From assembly GCF_002288925.2 (NCBI RefSeq), contig NW_022098043.1, positions 1,638,157-1,702,156 on the forward strand: a stretch of 64,000 nucleotides of DNA, written 5' to 3'. Shown piece by piece: positions 34,600 to 46,218 of this stretch. Position 1 is the stretch's first letter; each line of letters starts with the position of its first letter. This DNA comes from Delphinapterus leucas. Lineage: Eukaryota > Chordata > Mammalia > Artiodactyla > Monodontidae. The notes below the pieces were generated by a model. That model made no database searches. It was given only the letters and a program-made list of their open reading frames with translations, and was not told where the DNA came from. The position numbers were made by a program, and so were the translations under genes.

Positions 34600-37500
34600 A
34601 CGAGAGTGACATTCCGGAGAGTCATTAAAGCTGCATGACGAAACGGGACTTCACCGGGCTGGGCCAGAGAGCCGGGTGTGAAATCCCTCTCAAGTATGTT
34701 CTTCAGCTTTTCAGTTCCTGGAGGGACTGGTTCGGGTTAGGAGAGGTAGTGCTAATTACAGAGCTGACCGCCAGATCTTTGGAGATCAGAGCACATAGCC
34801 CGGTTCCTCTGGCCTTCGGGAAGGCTCCATCTTAAAATGTACCAGACACAGGGAATCCAGCTTATTTGTGGAGTCTCTGGAAAAGCCTTCATTCATTGAA
34901 AGGTCCATGGCAACCTCTGGTCTAACCTCAGTCCCTATTGCTGCAGTTTCCCCTCTTCTGCTCCCTTGGGGCCTCCCACCCTGTCTTCCATACCCCTCTT
35001 CTAAAAACTTTGTAACAAGGTATTCTACTGTTTTTTTTTTCTCACCTCTCTCTGGCCACTCCTTCTCTGACTCCTCTTTCTCCTCCCCACTCCTGGAACG
35101 TGGGTGTTCCCCTAGTTACTGTTTTCATCTTTCCTCTCTCCAGGCACACTCTCCCTCCCTGATCTCATCCATTTCCTGGCCTTCAACTCTCCATTTGGAA
35201 GTAAGTCGCTTCTACCAGCACCTCAGCACCTCAAAGCTGAATTCGTCTTCTTCTTTTCCCTTCCCACAGCCTCTTCACAGGTTTTCTTCAGAGCTCCACT
35301 TTTTGTTTCAGTTTTAAAGTTACTGTTTACTTGGGACAGAGAATACTGACAGGAGCAAAAGTGGACTGGATGACCTCCGACATCGCCTCCTGAGACTTCC
35401 TGGGTCTAGGCTTAGGATTCCAAAGACGACCCTCTGACTTGGTCTCCTGCCTCCAGTCTCTTGGGAGAAGTAAATTAATCTCACCCTCTGCTGAGCTCAG
35501 GCACTTGGGCTGGGGTTCTATTATAACACTTATCACAGTCTACCTTGGGTTGTATTTTTCTGTGTACATGTCTTATCTGACCCTTTTGATTATAAGCTTC
35601 TTGAGGACAGGGTCCACATCTTAACATCTTTGTCTTCTGCCCTATGCCACCTAGCACAATGTCCTGCCAATAACATGTTCTTGTTGACTAAATCTTCCTT
35701 TGAATTGAATTCCCCTTGAAATCACCCCCCACCCCAATATGTCAGATTCAGCTTTTATTTTCAAAATCTACTCTGTAATGTCAATGTTTAGATCAGCTTT
35801 ACTGGTATTTCATCAGCTACAGAATAAAGGTCAAACCTCTAGATTGACATGCAATATCTGCCAAGATCTGCCTCAATTTACCTTTCTAGCCCTATCACGG
35901 CCACCTTCATGTTCCTTGTTTGATCCTCAAGCCTTTCTCTGCAAAGCTCTGGCCACTGAACTCCAACCCAGCAATCAATGCCTTTATTGGTAACTGTGGC
36001 CTGAATGAAGGCTTCAAAATTCTACTTCCTATAGACAGTATTGCTTCTTCAGCTCAGCTGAAAATAATCTCTCCCACTGTTCAACTCCCCAACACATTGT
36101 TTCTACCTTTTTGTACCACTGGCCTTCAAATTTGATGCAGCCTTGTTATGGTGTCTGAATGTCTTACCCCTTCTCTCCAACTAACAATGGAATATGTTAT
36201 TGACCACTTTTGCAAAGTGAGGAAGCTCGAGTTCAGAAAAGTAAAACTTTGTGTCAGGGTCATACAATGTCTTCTTTTGACTGCATCAGACTGTGTCAGA
36301 ACTCCTTTAAGGCAGGAACTGTGTCTCTCTATCCCCCACTAGCGTGTAGTAAGTCCTCAGGAAATACTTTTGAATTAATGAATACGAGTTGCTCTCCTTT
36401 GTAGAATGACCCTTTATAACCTTCAAGGAAGCGACTAAATCATTCCCAAGGCTTCACTTACAAAGTCAGTGAATTTGTGAAAAGCAAGAGATACTGATAT
36501 TCTCAATTGGATGAGATTTTGTGACCCAAACTCCTTGGAAAGAAAGCTCAGACGGGACACAGATACTACCATTTACTGAGCTCCAACAACAGTCCAGGAT
36601 ACATCTGTTATCTCATGTAACTCTCACCACAATCTCATGAAGTAGGCATTATGGCCCATTTGACAGATGAGGTTACTGAAGCTAAAGAGGTGTGTTGATG
36701 AAGTTCAGACGGCTTAGTAATATGTTGAGTAAGGATTCAAACCTAGTCAGGGATGACTCCAAAGCAGAAATTCCACTGCACCACTGATGAGAGAAAGACC
36801 TGAATGTGTAAGAAGCAGCTGGCACAGGGAACTGATGCATGAAGCAGAATTCCAGTATATTAATTGGGAGTGAGAAACATAATTGTCAAGTGGCCTATAA
36901 CTGATGGGGCAGTACATCCCTCTTTACAGGACAGCCTCCATGAAAAGCCAAATTATCATCTGAAGGTGGCTAGGGCAGTTGGAATCTGAGCAAAAGGAGC
37001 CAGTGAAAAGATGAATCCTTGAACTAACTCCACTCAGAGCAAAACTGCTGGTTAGGGCTCCGGCTTCTTCCCTCTCTCTTTCATTCACTAAACATTTATT
37101 GACCATCTAGTGTGTATCAGGCACTGTGCTGGGCTCTCGAAGTCCAGCGGTGAAACTTTCAGACCAGGAGGACATGGCCAGGTGACATTGCGTGGGTTTG
37201 TTCCTCCCCTCCCCCATGCCTTGTATTTTTGGCTCGGAAAGATCCACCTCCTGTTGCCATACTCTCCACTCTTGCATCAGCTGTGTTGAGGCCACTGATT
37301 GGCCAAAGCTCTTTTTATTCCTCAATCACATTCCAGTCCTGAAGATACATCTAGGTTGGATTTGAAATGTTTCTGAGGTTTCTTTAGCTTCAGACCCTCT
37401 CGCAGATTTTAACCCTAATGGGATTCTCATCTGTTCTGTATTTATTCTTCCTAAATTAATTTTCTAATCCCCAATTCTGGGATCACTTTACTATAGTTGA

Positions 37501-39159
37501 ATATTCTTGTACCCTGACCAGATCCGGGGCTTTGATTTATCAGTCCCGATGTAATTTTCTGAGTTCTTATTGTTTTGCCACGCGCTCCCCTCCCATCACA
37601 GAATTTAATTTCTGCCTTGGGGGAATTTCAGGAAAGAAACACAACTCCAGCTGGTTTATTTGACAAAACCAAAGCAGACTCAACCTCTGTGGCTCATTCA
37701 TACATTCATTCATTTAATTACTCATTAAGCAGGCATTTTGCTAGGTGCTGAGGGAGGTCCTTCTGGCTGACAGGTCCTGAGCTGTCAAGCTATACAACCA
37801 AAATTGAAACTGTACCCAGGAGTTGTGCATTAGGGGGCACAACAGCCACAGACTCTTGAAAACAGAGCCAACTCTCTCCTAAGAGCACTGCCCAGGAGTC
37901 AGGCAACTAGGGTGCTAGGTTTTAGCTATGTGACCCAAAGTGAATTTTTTTTCATCTCTTGGAATCTTTTTCCTCATCCAGAAAACAAAGGAATTGAAAT
38001 TAGCTCCAGAGCCACTGTGGAAAGAACTGATGTTGGGCAATACATATAATTCAGGTTCATCGATTGTATCCTGAGGACAGAAATCTTCAAAAAGATTTCA
38101 AAAATTCACCCCTCTTAATAAATAAAACCAAAAACCCGACGAGCTCCAGTTTGGTTTTGTCGGCTGTGAGCCCTCAGCGCACCCTGCAGGCAGGACTCTG
38201 CTATAGCTCAGAACGGGCTGGGGAAAAAGGTGGATTTTGCAGTTCACAGAATCGTCAGGTCCTGAAAAGAGGTCAGGAAACAGCTAGGTAAAGATTGTGT
38301 GGTTGCTGAGGGTTCCCCTGCTGCCACCAGGAACCAGACTCCCCAAAGACCCCCAGCCCGAATACACATCCCCTTGTTTTGGCTTACTCTCATCTTACAG
38401 GCAGGAATCCTGGGGTCCAGAGAGAAGGCATTTGCCCAAGGTTCCCCAGGCAGTTGGCCACAGAGCAGTATTTAGAACCTTGGGGTCCAGGCCCCCAGTC
38501 CAGGGCCACCTGCACCACAACAGACTGCGCCAGGAGTCTCACATTTCCAGAAAGAAGTGTTCTTGCTCTGGTGTTTTGCTCACCCTCTTTCCCCCTCTCC
38601 TCCAGGCCTAGAGGCTCCAGATATCCCATCCTCAGACAATCACCCTGAGGCCTGTCACTGGAGCAATGCCCCAGGACCTTGTCATCAACCTGTTCCACCT
38701 CTTCCTACCCTCAAAAGCCGTTTGTTACCCGCCACCCCCCCCAAAAAAGTTGTACTTGGAAGCAGGATATCAGAGTTGAGGGTCCAATTCTTATACTTTA
38801 TAGCTGTGTGAACCTAGGCAAGTCACTTCACCTCCCTGAACTTGCTTCCTGTTATGTAAAATGGGGCAATAACATTTACCTTCACAGGGACTATTGTGAG
38901 GATGAGAGTTGATACATACAAATCCCTTAACAAGGCTTGATGCAGGTTAAGTGTTCAGTAAACTGTAATTATCGTTTACATTGTTACTGTTGTTCTTATT
39001 TTAAAGTACCTAGCTCAGTGACTGGTAGGTTGTTGGGTGTTCAAGAAAGGTGGTTATCACCATTAAATTAAAAAATTTGGATCAGGAAGCCTGGCATTTA
39101 GTGGGGACTGAATAAACGATGGTTAGTAATGTTGCTTTTTTGACCCAAGGGCGCCCAGT
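34600..39159. other. Intergenic upstream of SESN2
   Basis: L2 pieces at about 35540-35720 and 35800-36390 (plus), MIR at 36565-36770 (minus) and 38770-38960 (plus). The 149-codon frame at 34868-35317 is pyrimidine-rich and not convincing. No gene is recognised. Confidence 0.5.
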
Positions 39160-39500
39160 ACGTTTGCAGCCTAAAAGCCTCCCCTTAGCAAAAGCAGCGG
39201 CACTTACTTCTTTTTGCTCAGCAACAGGCCCCTCTTATGAAAACCACGGCGGCCAATGAGCAGGAAGATGGGCGGGTTTATCTGACAGCCAATAGCAGCC
39301 CGCAGCGGCACTCAGGCTAGGCCCAGGCTGGTTTCCAGGCTGGTTAGGGAAGCTAAACCCCCAGGCTGATTGCTGGGCGGGGGGTGTCTCCAAATACTCC
39401 TCGCTCTGCTTATCAACCGGGCTCTGATTGGTAAGGACTGCGGCGGCCCGCCCCTCCCTCCGCCCGATACCGCCCCTCTGGGAGGGGGCGCGGACTACCC
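39160..39500. promoter_or_regulatory. Orphan promoter-like GC-rich block
   Basis: Isolated CpG-richer stretch with CCAAT at 39253-39257 and 39289-39293, an inverted CCAAT (ATTGG) at 39427-39431, and several GC boxes between 39,270 and 39,490. No coding exon is recognisable beside it. It could be a promoter of a non-coding RNA, an alternative distal SESN2 promoter (SESN2 lies about 5 kb away on the minus strand), or an enhancer. Confidence 0.45.
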
Positions 39501-39657
39501 CATTCGCTTTCCATTTCTTTTTTTCCTCTTTCCTTTTCTTCTTTTAATGAACTTTTGGTTTTAGTTCATGCTTTTCCCTTCCAAATTATGTGACACACAT
39601 TATTGCAGAAGATTGGAAAATACAGAAAAGTATAAAGAAACAAAAGAAATAACCCGA

Positions 39658-39861
39658 GAGCTTCCCTGGTGGCGCAGTGGTTGAGAGTCCGCTTGTCGAT
39701 GAAGGGGATACGGGTTCGTGCCCCGGTCGGGGAAGGTCCCACATGCCGCGGAGCGGCTGGGCCCGTGGGCCATGGCCGCTGAGCCTGCGCGTCCGGAGCC
39801 TGTGCTCCGCAACGAGAGAGGCTACAACAGTGAGAGGCCCGCGTATCGCAAACAAACAAAC
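39658..39861 (+). mobile_element. CHR-type SINE, ~215-bp subtype
   Basis: Flanked by AAATAACCYGA at 39647-39657 and 39862-39872. Confidence 0.92.
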
Positions 39862-39949
39862 AAATAACCTGAAATGATATTCCTCCACCTCTCCTTTTCT
39901 TTTTTTTTTTTTTGTGGAACATAACGCAGCAAAGAAGCAGAAGGAGACA

Positions 39950-40002
39950 GCTCTACGTGCTCTGTTGTAGGTGCTCTACGTGTTCAATAGGTGCTCTACG
40001 TG
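39950..40002. promoter_or_regulatory. Three spaced GCTCTACGTG copies (HIF/E-box-like cores)
   Basis: GCTCTACGTG at 39950-39959, 39973-39982 and 39993-40002. Each contains TACGTG, an instance of the RCGTG core bound by HIF and related bHLH-PAS factors. It may equally be a small tandem duplication of an old repeat tail. Confidence 0.4.
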
Positions 40003-40025
40003 AAATGAAAAGGTGTGCTGGATTT

Positions 40026-40414
40026 TATTTTTTTATAAATATGCTTAAAATTTTTTTTTTCTATTTCTTTAATTAATTAATTATTTCTGGGGGCTGTGTT
40101 GGGTCTTCGTTGCTGCACGTGGGCTTTCTCTAGTTGCGGCGGGCGAGCGGGGGCTACTCTTCATTGCGATGCGCGGGCTTCTCATTGCGATGGCTTCTCC
40201 TGTAGGAGCAGGGGCTCTAGGGGCGCAGGCTTCAGTAGTTGCAGCACGCAGGCTCAGTAGTTGTGGCTTGTGGGCTCTAGAGCGCAGGCTCAGTAGTTGT
40301 GGCACACGGGCTTAGTTGCTCTGCAGCATGTGAGATCTTCCCGGACCAGGGAACTAACCCGTGTCCCCTGCACTGGCAGGCGGATTCTTAACCAGTGTGC
40401 CAGCAGGGAAGCCC
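40026..40414 (-). mobile_element. CHR-type SINE, long form
   Basis: Perfect 15-bp duplication AGGTGTGCTGGATTT at 40011-40025 and 40415-40429, starting 9 nt after the third TACGTG copy. Confidence 0.93.
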
Positions 40415-40991
40415 AGGTGTGCTGGATTTAATGTTAGGTTAAAACAAAGAAACAAAAAACCAAGTTGCACAGTGATACATTTAGAATGATGTCATAGATA
40501 TGTTCGTGATTACACAGAGGCAACAAAAGTCTGGAAGGATGTGCAGTTTGCAACAAACTGTTAGGGTCCAGTTACCTCTGAGATAATAGAGAAATTATAA
40601 GACTTCATACACTACACTTGTTTAATAATTGTTTAAAAGCCAAGATGTATTACGTTTGTAACTTAAAAAAAAAAGATCCTTTTGAAGAGCGGGGGGGTGG
40701 TGGGGGAAATCCCTTCGAAATTCTAATCTTACTACCAAGAGAGAATCAATGTTAACATGTTGGCTTTTATTTTTTGCGTATATTTATTTATTATATATAA
40801 TATATTACTATTATATATTCTTTAACCTATGCTTATATTTACGGTATATAAATTATGTATGGTTGTGTAGCCTGCTTTTTCCACTTACTACATTTTGTGA
40901 TAATTTTCAAAATATTAAATATTCCTTAATTTTTAAAAAATTCATAATAACGTGATTTTACTGATAGGTCATGTTGTTTTTAGTAATTGTT

Positions 40992-41344
40992 TAAAATAAA
41001 TTTATTTATTTACTTACTTATTTTTGGCTGTTGGGTCTTTGTTGCTGCCGCGGGCTTTCTTTAGTTGCGGCGAGCGGGGGCTACTTTTCGTTGCGGTGCA
41101 CCGGCTTCTCATTGTGGTGGCTTCTCTTGTTGCAGAGCACCGGCTCTAGGCACGCGGGCTTCAGTAGTTGTGGCACGCGGGCTCAGTAGTTGTGGCTCAC
41201 GGGCTCTAGAGTACAGGCTCAGTAGTTGTGGCGCACAGGCTTTGTTGCTCTGTGGCATGTGGGATCTTCCTGGACCAGGTCTCGAACCCGTGTCCCCTGC
41301 ATTAGCAGGCGGATTCTCAACCACTGCACCACCAGGGAAGTCCC
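40992..41344 (-). mobile_element. CHR-type SINE, long form
   Basis: TTTATTTATTTACTTACTTA tail to CCACCAGGGAAGTCCC. Confidence 0.9.
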
Positions 41345-42010
41345 TCTTTTTTTTTTTAATTGAGGTAAAATTGGTTTATAACATTATATTTCATGCATAC
41401 AACGTTATAATTTGACTTCTGCATATACCATAGCATGCTCACCACCAAAAGTGTAGTTTCCATCTGTCACCATACAGTTGACCCCCTTTACCCATTTGTC
41501 CCTTCCCCCACCCTCCTTCCCCTCTGGTAACCACCAGTCTGTTCTCTATGTGTTTGTTTTGTTTGTTCATTTATTTCTGTTTTTTAATATTCCACATAGA
41601 AGTGAAATAATATGGTATTTGTCTTTCTCCATCTGACTTATTTCACTTAGCATAATGCCCTCAATGTCCACCCATGTTGTTGCAAGTAACAAGATTTCTC
41701 CTTTTTTTTTCTCCTTTTTTTATGGTATTCCATTGTATATTTATACAACATCTTTATCCATTCATCCATTGACGGGCACTGAGGTTGTTTCCATATCTTG
41801 GCTATTGTAAACAATGCTGCAATGAACATAGAGGTGCATATATCTTTTCAAATAAGTGTCCTTAAACATTTCTTTCTTTCTTTCTTTTTTGACCACATTG
41901 CTTGCGGGATCTGTTTCCTGACCAGGAGTTGAACCCGGGCCATGGCAGTGAAAGTGCGAAGCCCTAGCCACTGGACTGCCAAGGAATTCCCCTTAAACAT
42001 AATTTTTAAT
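41345..42010 (-). mobile_element. L1 3' region, antisense, split by a SINE
   Basis: TTTTTAATTGAGGTAAAATTG, CATCTGTCACCATACAG and TGGGCACTGAGG-like L1 signatures, interrupted at 41870. Confidence 0.75.
41870..41990 (-). mobile_element. CHR-type SINE, short form
   Basis: 10-bp duplication CCTTAAACAT at 41860-41869 and 41991-42000. Confidence 0.88.
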
Positions 42011-42249
42011 GGTTGCAGAATGTTCATGTGTCATATAATTTGTTCATTAATACCTATTGCTGGACATTTTTCACTACTTTATATCAAAATGAGATAAAAC
42101 TCTTACATACAAAATATTGCATTATATTCCTGATTAGTTCCCCAGGTTAAATTTCTAGAAGCAAATCCATGAGTCAAAGGCTATGAACAAATACATTTCT
42201 CTTGATGCTAATTCTAAAAACTTTTAGAAGTTTATTTCTGTGAATGTTA

Positions 42250-42521
42250 TTGATGCCTTCCTTAGGCCGGGCTGCCATAACAAAATATCATAGACTGGGT
42301 AGCTTAAAAAACCGAAATTAATTTTGTCACAGTTCTGGAGCCTGGAAGTCCAAGATAAGGTGCCAGCATGTTCATGTACTGGGGAGAGCTCTCTTCCTGG
42401 CTTGCAAATGGCTGTCTTCTCCCTGTGTCCACAGATGGCAGAGAGTGGGCAAGCAAGCTCTCTGGTGTCTCTTCTTATAAAGGCACTAATCCCATCATGA
42501 GGGTCCCACTCTCAGGACCTC
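42250..42521 (+). repeat. Old interspersed repeat, second copy of the 13.1-kb family
   Basis: GGGCTGCCATAACAAAATATC, CACAGTTCTGGAGCCTGG and CACTAATCCCATCATGAGGG match the copy at 13081-13430. Confidence 0.6.
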
Positions 42522-42595
42522 ATCTAAAATCACAGAATGGGAGAAAATTTTTGCGAATTATATATCTAGTATCCAGAGTATATAAGGAATTCTGG

Positions 42596-42960
42596 GGGCT
42601 TCCCTGGTGGCGCAGTGGTTAAGAATCCGCCTGCCAATGCAGGGGACACGGGTTCGAGCCTTGGTCCAGGAAGATCCCACATGCCACGGTTCAACTAAGC
42701 CTGTGTGCCACAACTACTGAGCCCGCGCTCTAGAGCCCGTGAGCCACAACTACTGAAGCCCGTGTGCCACAACTAACTGAAGGCTGCGTGCCTAGAGCCT
42801 GTGCTCTGCAACAAGAGAAGCCACTGCAATGAGAAGCCCTCGCACCGCAACGAAGAGTAGCCCCCGCTCGCCGCAACTAGAGACAGCCCATGCACAGCAA
42901 CGGAAGACCCAACACAGCCAATAAATAAATAAATAAGTAAAATTTATATAAAAAATAAAT
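42596..42960 (+). mobile_element. CHR-type SINE, long form
   Basis: Flanked by AAGGAATTCTGG / AAAGAATTCTGG. Confidence 0.9.
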
Positions 42961-43120
42961 AAAGAATTCTGGAAACTGAACAACAAGAAGACAATCCAAT
43001 TCAAAATAGGCAAAGGACTTGAATGGGTGTTTATTCAAAGAAGATATACAAACAGCCTATTGGCCAATATCATTAGTCATCAGGAAAATGCAAATCAAAC
43101 CCACAATGAGCTACCACTTT

Positions 43121-43320
43121 TTTTTTTTGCGGTACGCGGGCCTCTCACTGTTGTGGCCTCTCCCGTTGCGGAGCACAGGCTCCTGACACGCAGGCTCAGC
43201 GGCCATGGCTCACAGGCCTAGCTGCTCCGCAGCATGTGGGATCTTCGCGGACCGGGGCACGAACCTGTGTCCCCTGCATCGGCAAGTGGACTCTCAATCA
43301 CTGCACCACCAGGGAAGCCC
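43121..43320 (-). mobile_element. CHR-type SINE, ~215-bp subtype
   Basis: Perfect 16-bp duplication AATGAGCTACCACTTT at 43105-43120 and 43321-43336. Confidence 0.95.
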
Positions 43321-43710
43321 AATGAGCTACCACTTTACACACACTAGGATAGCTAGAGTCAAAAAGTCAGATGTAACAAGTGGTAGTAGGGATGTGGACA
43401 AACTGGAACTCTGTACATTGCTGGTGGAGATGCAAAATACCACTGTGGATAAACAATTTGGCAGTTCCTCACTAAGTTAAACATAGAATTACCCTATGAC
43501 CCAGCAATTTCACTCCTAGATATGTATCCAAAAGAATTGAAAACAGGTGTCCAAACAAATACTCGTACAGGAATGTTTTTAGCAGCACTATTCACAACAG
43601 CCAAAAGGTGGAAACAAGCCAAATGTCTATCAATTGATGAATGGATAGTCAAAAGTGTGGTATATCCATACAATGGGATATTATTCTGCCATTTAAAAAA
43701 TGGAGTGAAG

Positions 43711-43928
43711 GGGCTTCCCTGTGGCACAGTGGTTGAGAGTCCGCCTGCCGATGCAGGGGACACGGGTTTGTGCTCCGGTCCGGGAAGATCCCACATGCCG
43801 CAGAGCGGCTGGGCCCGTGAGCCATGGCCGCTGAGCCTGCGCGTCCAGAGCCTGTGCTCCACAACGGGAGAGGCCACAACAGTGAGAGGCCCGCGTACTG
43901 CAAAAAAATAAAAAAAAATAAAAGAAAT
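43711..43928 (+). mobile_element. CHR-type SINE, ~215-bp subtype
   Basis: Perfect 16-bp duplication AAAAAATGGAGTGAAG at 43695-43710 and 43929-43944. Confidence 0.95.
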
Positions 43929-44300
43929 AAAAAATGGAGTGAAGTACTAAAACATGCTACATGGATGAACCTTGAAAACCTTATTCTAAGTGAAAGAAGC
44001 TAGACACAAAATGTCACACATTGTATGATTCTATTTGCATGTGACATTCAGAACAGGCAAGTCAAGTCTATGGAAACAGAAATCAGACTAGCGGTTGCCA
44101 GGGGCTGGGTGGAGGGGTAAATGGAGAGTGACAGCTTAATGGGTATGGAATTTCCTTTTGGGGTGATGAAAGTGTCTCAAACTAAATAGAGGCAATGTTT
44201 GCACAACACTGTGAATATACTAAAGGCCACTGAATTTTACACTTTAAATGGATAATGATTCATTTTATGTTATGTGAATTTTACCTCAAGTTAATAAAAA

Positions 44301-44775
44301 GACTGATGAGCAAGGAGGTACCTGTGGCATCTGCTAATTGAGAGGTTGTGTCGGGTGGCACCAACATGTGAAGTGTTGGCATACATCTCCTTGTACTTCT
44401 TTGTTCCTTTGCCTGCTCTGAAGCTTTTTGTTCCTTTCCAGTGTTCCAATTCCTGCAAGTAGGATACAAGTGGTTTAGGAGTTTTCTGCTCTAATAAAGG
44501 ACTGCACCTAAAAAGAAGAGGGAAAGGAGCAAAGGAGGGAGAGAGGCTGGAAAGAAGGAAGGAGGAAGGAAGGACTAAGGAATAGGAAACGGTGACTGAT
44601 TCAGCTTACAAATGGCCAACTCAGCCCTGGGAAGATTCATAGAACTTACCACACTTCCTCCTCCTCCCCCATTGCTCCCTCCAGGCTCCAGATAGAAAGG
44701 CTGAAGTATTGTCAGTTCCCCAGCAACCAAGGGTCTCTCTCAATGCCAGGCTTCTTCGGATGCTGTCACTCAGTC
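44301..44775. other. Intergenic, nothing recognised
   Basis: Purine-rich stretch around 44,510-44,590 (GGAAGGAGGAAGGAAGG); otherwise no signal. Confidence 0.45.
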
Positions 44776-45128
44776 TTTTTTTTTTTTTTTAATTAATTTA
44801 TTTTTGGCTGCATTGGGTCTCCGTTGCTGCGCGCGGGCTTTCTCTAGTTGCAGCGAACGGGGGGCTACTCTTCCTTGCGGTGCGCAGGCTTCTCACTGCA
44901 GTGGCTTCTCTTGTTGCAGAGCACAGGCTCTAGGCACGCAGGCTTCAGTGGTTGTGGAATGCAGGCTCAGCAGTTGTGGCTCATGGGCTCCAGAGCTCAG
45001 GCTCAGTAGTTGTGGTGCACGGGCTTAGTTGCTGTGCGGCACGTGGGATCTTCCCGGACCAGGGATCGAACCCATGTCCCCTGCATCGGCAGGCGGATTC
45101 TTAACCGCTGAGCCACCAGGGAAGTCCC
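44776..45128 (-). mobile_element. CHR-type SINE, long form
   Basis: Poly(T), TTGGCTGCATTGGGTCTCC to CCACCAGGGAAGTCCCC. Confidence 0.9.
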
Positions 45129-45354
45129 CTAAATATAGTTTTTAATGAATACGTTTCAGAAATCTGAAAATGGAATACATAGGATATGCAGCAATGCATA
45201 TTCAAGAATAGTGGAACAACCCAGGGTCGTCCCCAATTGTCCAGGCAAGCCCCACCACCCCCAACCTGTCCCACAGTGAGGAGGTAGCTAACAGGAAGCT
45301 GAACCGCTACACTGGAACTGCAACTCAAGACTGTGGGAGCAGGAGTTCTGAAGT

Positions 45355-45500
45355 AAAGTTCTTGCTCAGCACAAACCTGGTTGTGTGACCTTGAGAAAGT
45401 TATTCACTATTCCCTGCTTCTGTTACTTTGGTTATAAAATTAAGCTAATGGTATGAACCTATTTACCAGAAATATCATGAGATTTAATGAGCAAACAATT
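45355..45500 (+). repeat. MIR fragment
   Basis: GTGTGACCTTGAGAAAGTTA, CTATTTACCAGAAATATCATG: forward MIR. Confidence 0.55.
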
Positions 45501-45511
45501 ATAAAGTGCGT

Positions 45512-45654
45512 AGTTGTTGCTCACGGGCTCAGTAGTTGTGGTGCATGGGATTAGTTGCTCCGCGGCATGTGGGCTCTTCCCGGACCGGGAATTGAACCCA
45601 TGTCCCCTGCATTGGCAGGCAGATTCTTAACCACTGTGCCACCAGGAAGTCCCA
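45512..45654 (-). mobile_element. CHR-type SINE, truncated
   Basis: Only the head half remains (CTCACGGGCTCAGTAG to CCACCAGGAAGTCCC); no A-rich tail. Confidence 0.82.
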
Positions 45655-45838
45655 GTTTAAAAAAAAAAAAATTATTTAGGTTTCACCGGGTCTTAGTTGT
45701 GGCATGCGGGATGTTCGCTGTGGCATGCGGACTCTTAGTTGCGGGATGCATATGGGATGTGTTCCCCGACCAAGGATTGAACCCAGGCCCCTGCACTGGG
45801 AGTGCAGAGTCTTACCCACTGGACCACCAGGAAGTCCC
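45655..45838 (-). mobile_element. CHR-type SINE
   Basis: Poly(T/A) junction then GGTCTTAGTTGTGGCATGC to CCACCAGGAAGTCCC, directly abutting the previous copy. Confidence 0.85.
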
Positions 45839-46096
45839 ATAAAGCTCAGGTAGTCTTAAATTAGGCTGCTCCAAAAATTCATTTAACCTTTTTAAGAATT
45901 CAAACTCACGATTCCTCATTTTCACGTTAAAGTTCCAACTTTTTGCTTCAATCATCATTAGACTGATTTTTATTTAAAATATAGGATAAGAGCAGATGGT
46001 ACACTGCTATTGAGGAATCAACTCAGGAACATCATTCCCAATAAGGAAATTATTGATTGTAAGTCATGAAAACACTGTCATCTTCAAACTTAAGAG

Positions 46097-46218
46097 GTTG
46101 TTTTGTTTTGTTTTTGGCCACGTCGCTTGCGGGATCTTAGTTCCCCCATCAGGGATTGAACCTGGGCCCATGGCAGTGAAAGCAGGGAGTACTAACCACT
46201 AGACTGCCAGGGAATCGC
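46097..46218 (-). mobile_element. CHR-type SINE, short form
   Basis: Perfect 12-bp duplication CAAACTTAAGAG at 46085-46096 and 46219-46230. Confidence 0.9.

Larger units (their letters stand above)
33300..34600 (-). promoter_or_regulatory. SESN2: SESN2 CpG-rich promoter and first exon region
   Basis: GC-rich, CpG-dense stretch surrounding coding exon 1. Upstream of the start (higher coordinates) there are CCAAT boxes at 34430-34434 and 34493-34497 and GC boxes (GGGCGGGG-type) near 34,400 and 34,460. No TATA box is obvious. Transcription start is inferred to lie roughly between 34,150 and 34,350; its exact base cannot be read from sequence. Confidence 0.75.
42522..44300 (+). mobile_element. 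L1 3' portion carrying three SINE insertions
   Basis: Sense L1 from the end of ORF2-type sequence (ATCACAGAATGGGAGAAAAT, GGCAAAGGACTTGAATGGG) to the 3' end (GGCCACTGAATTTTACACTT). It is cut by SINEs at 42596, 43121 and 43711. Confidence 0.85.

Noticed and set aside
33728..34609. 293-codon plus-strand open frame over the SESN2 promoter
   Set aside because: It lies antisense to exon 1 in a CpG-rich block where stops are rare; other frames there are open as well and it resembles no family.
34868..35317. 149-codon pyrimidine-rich frame (Ser/Leu/Pro/Phe)
   Set aside because: Composition reflects C/T-rich DNA next to L2 fragments, not a protein.
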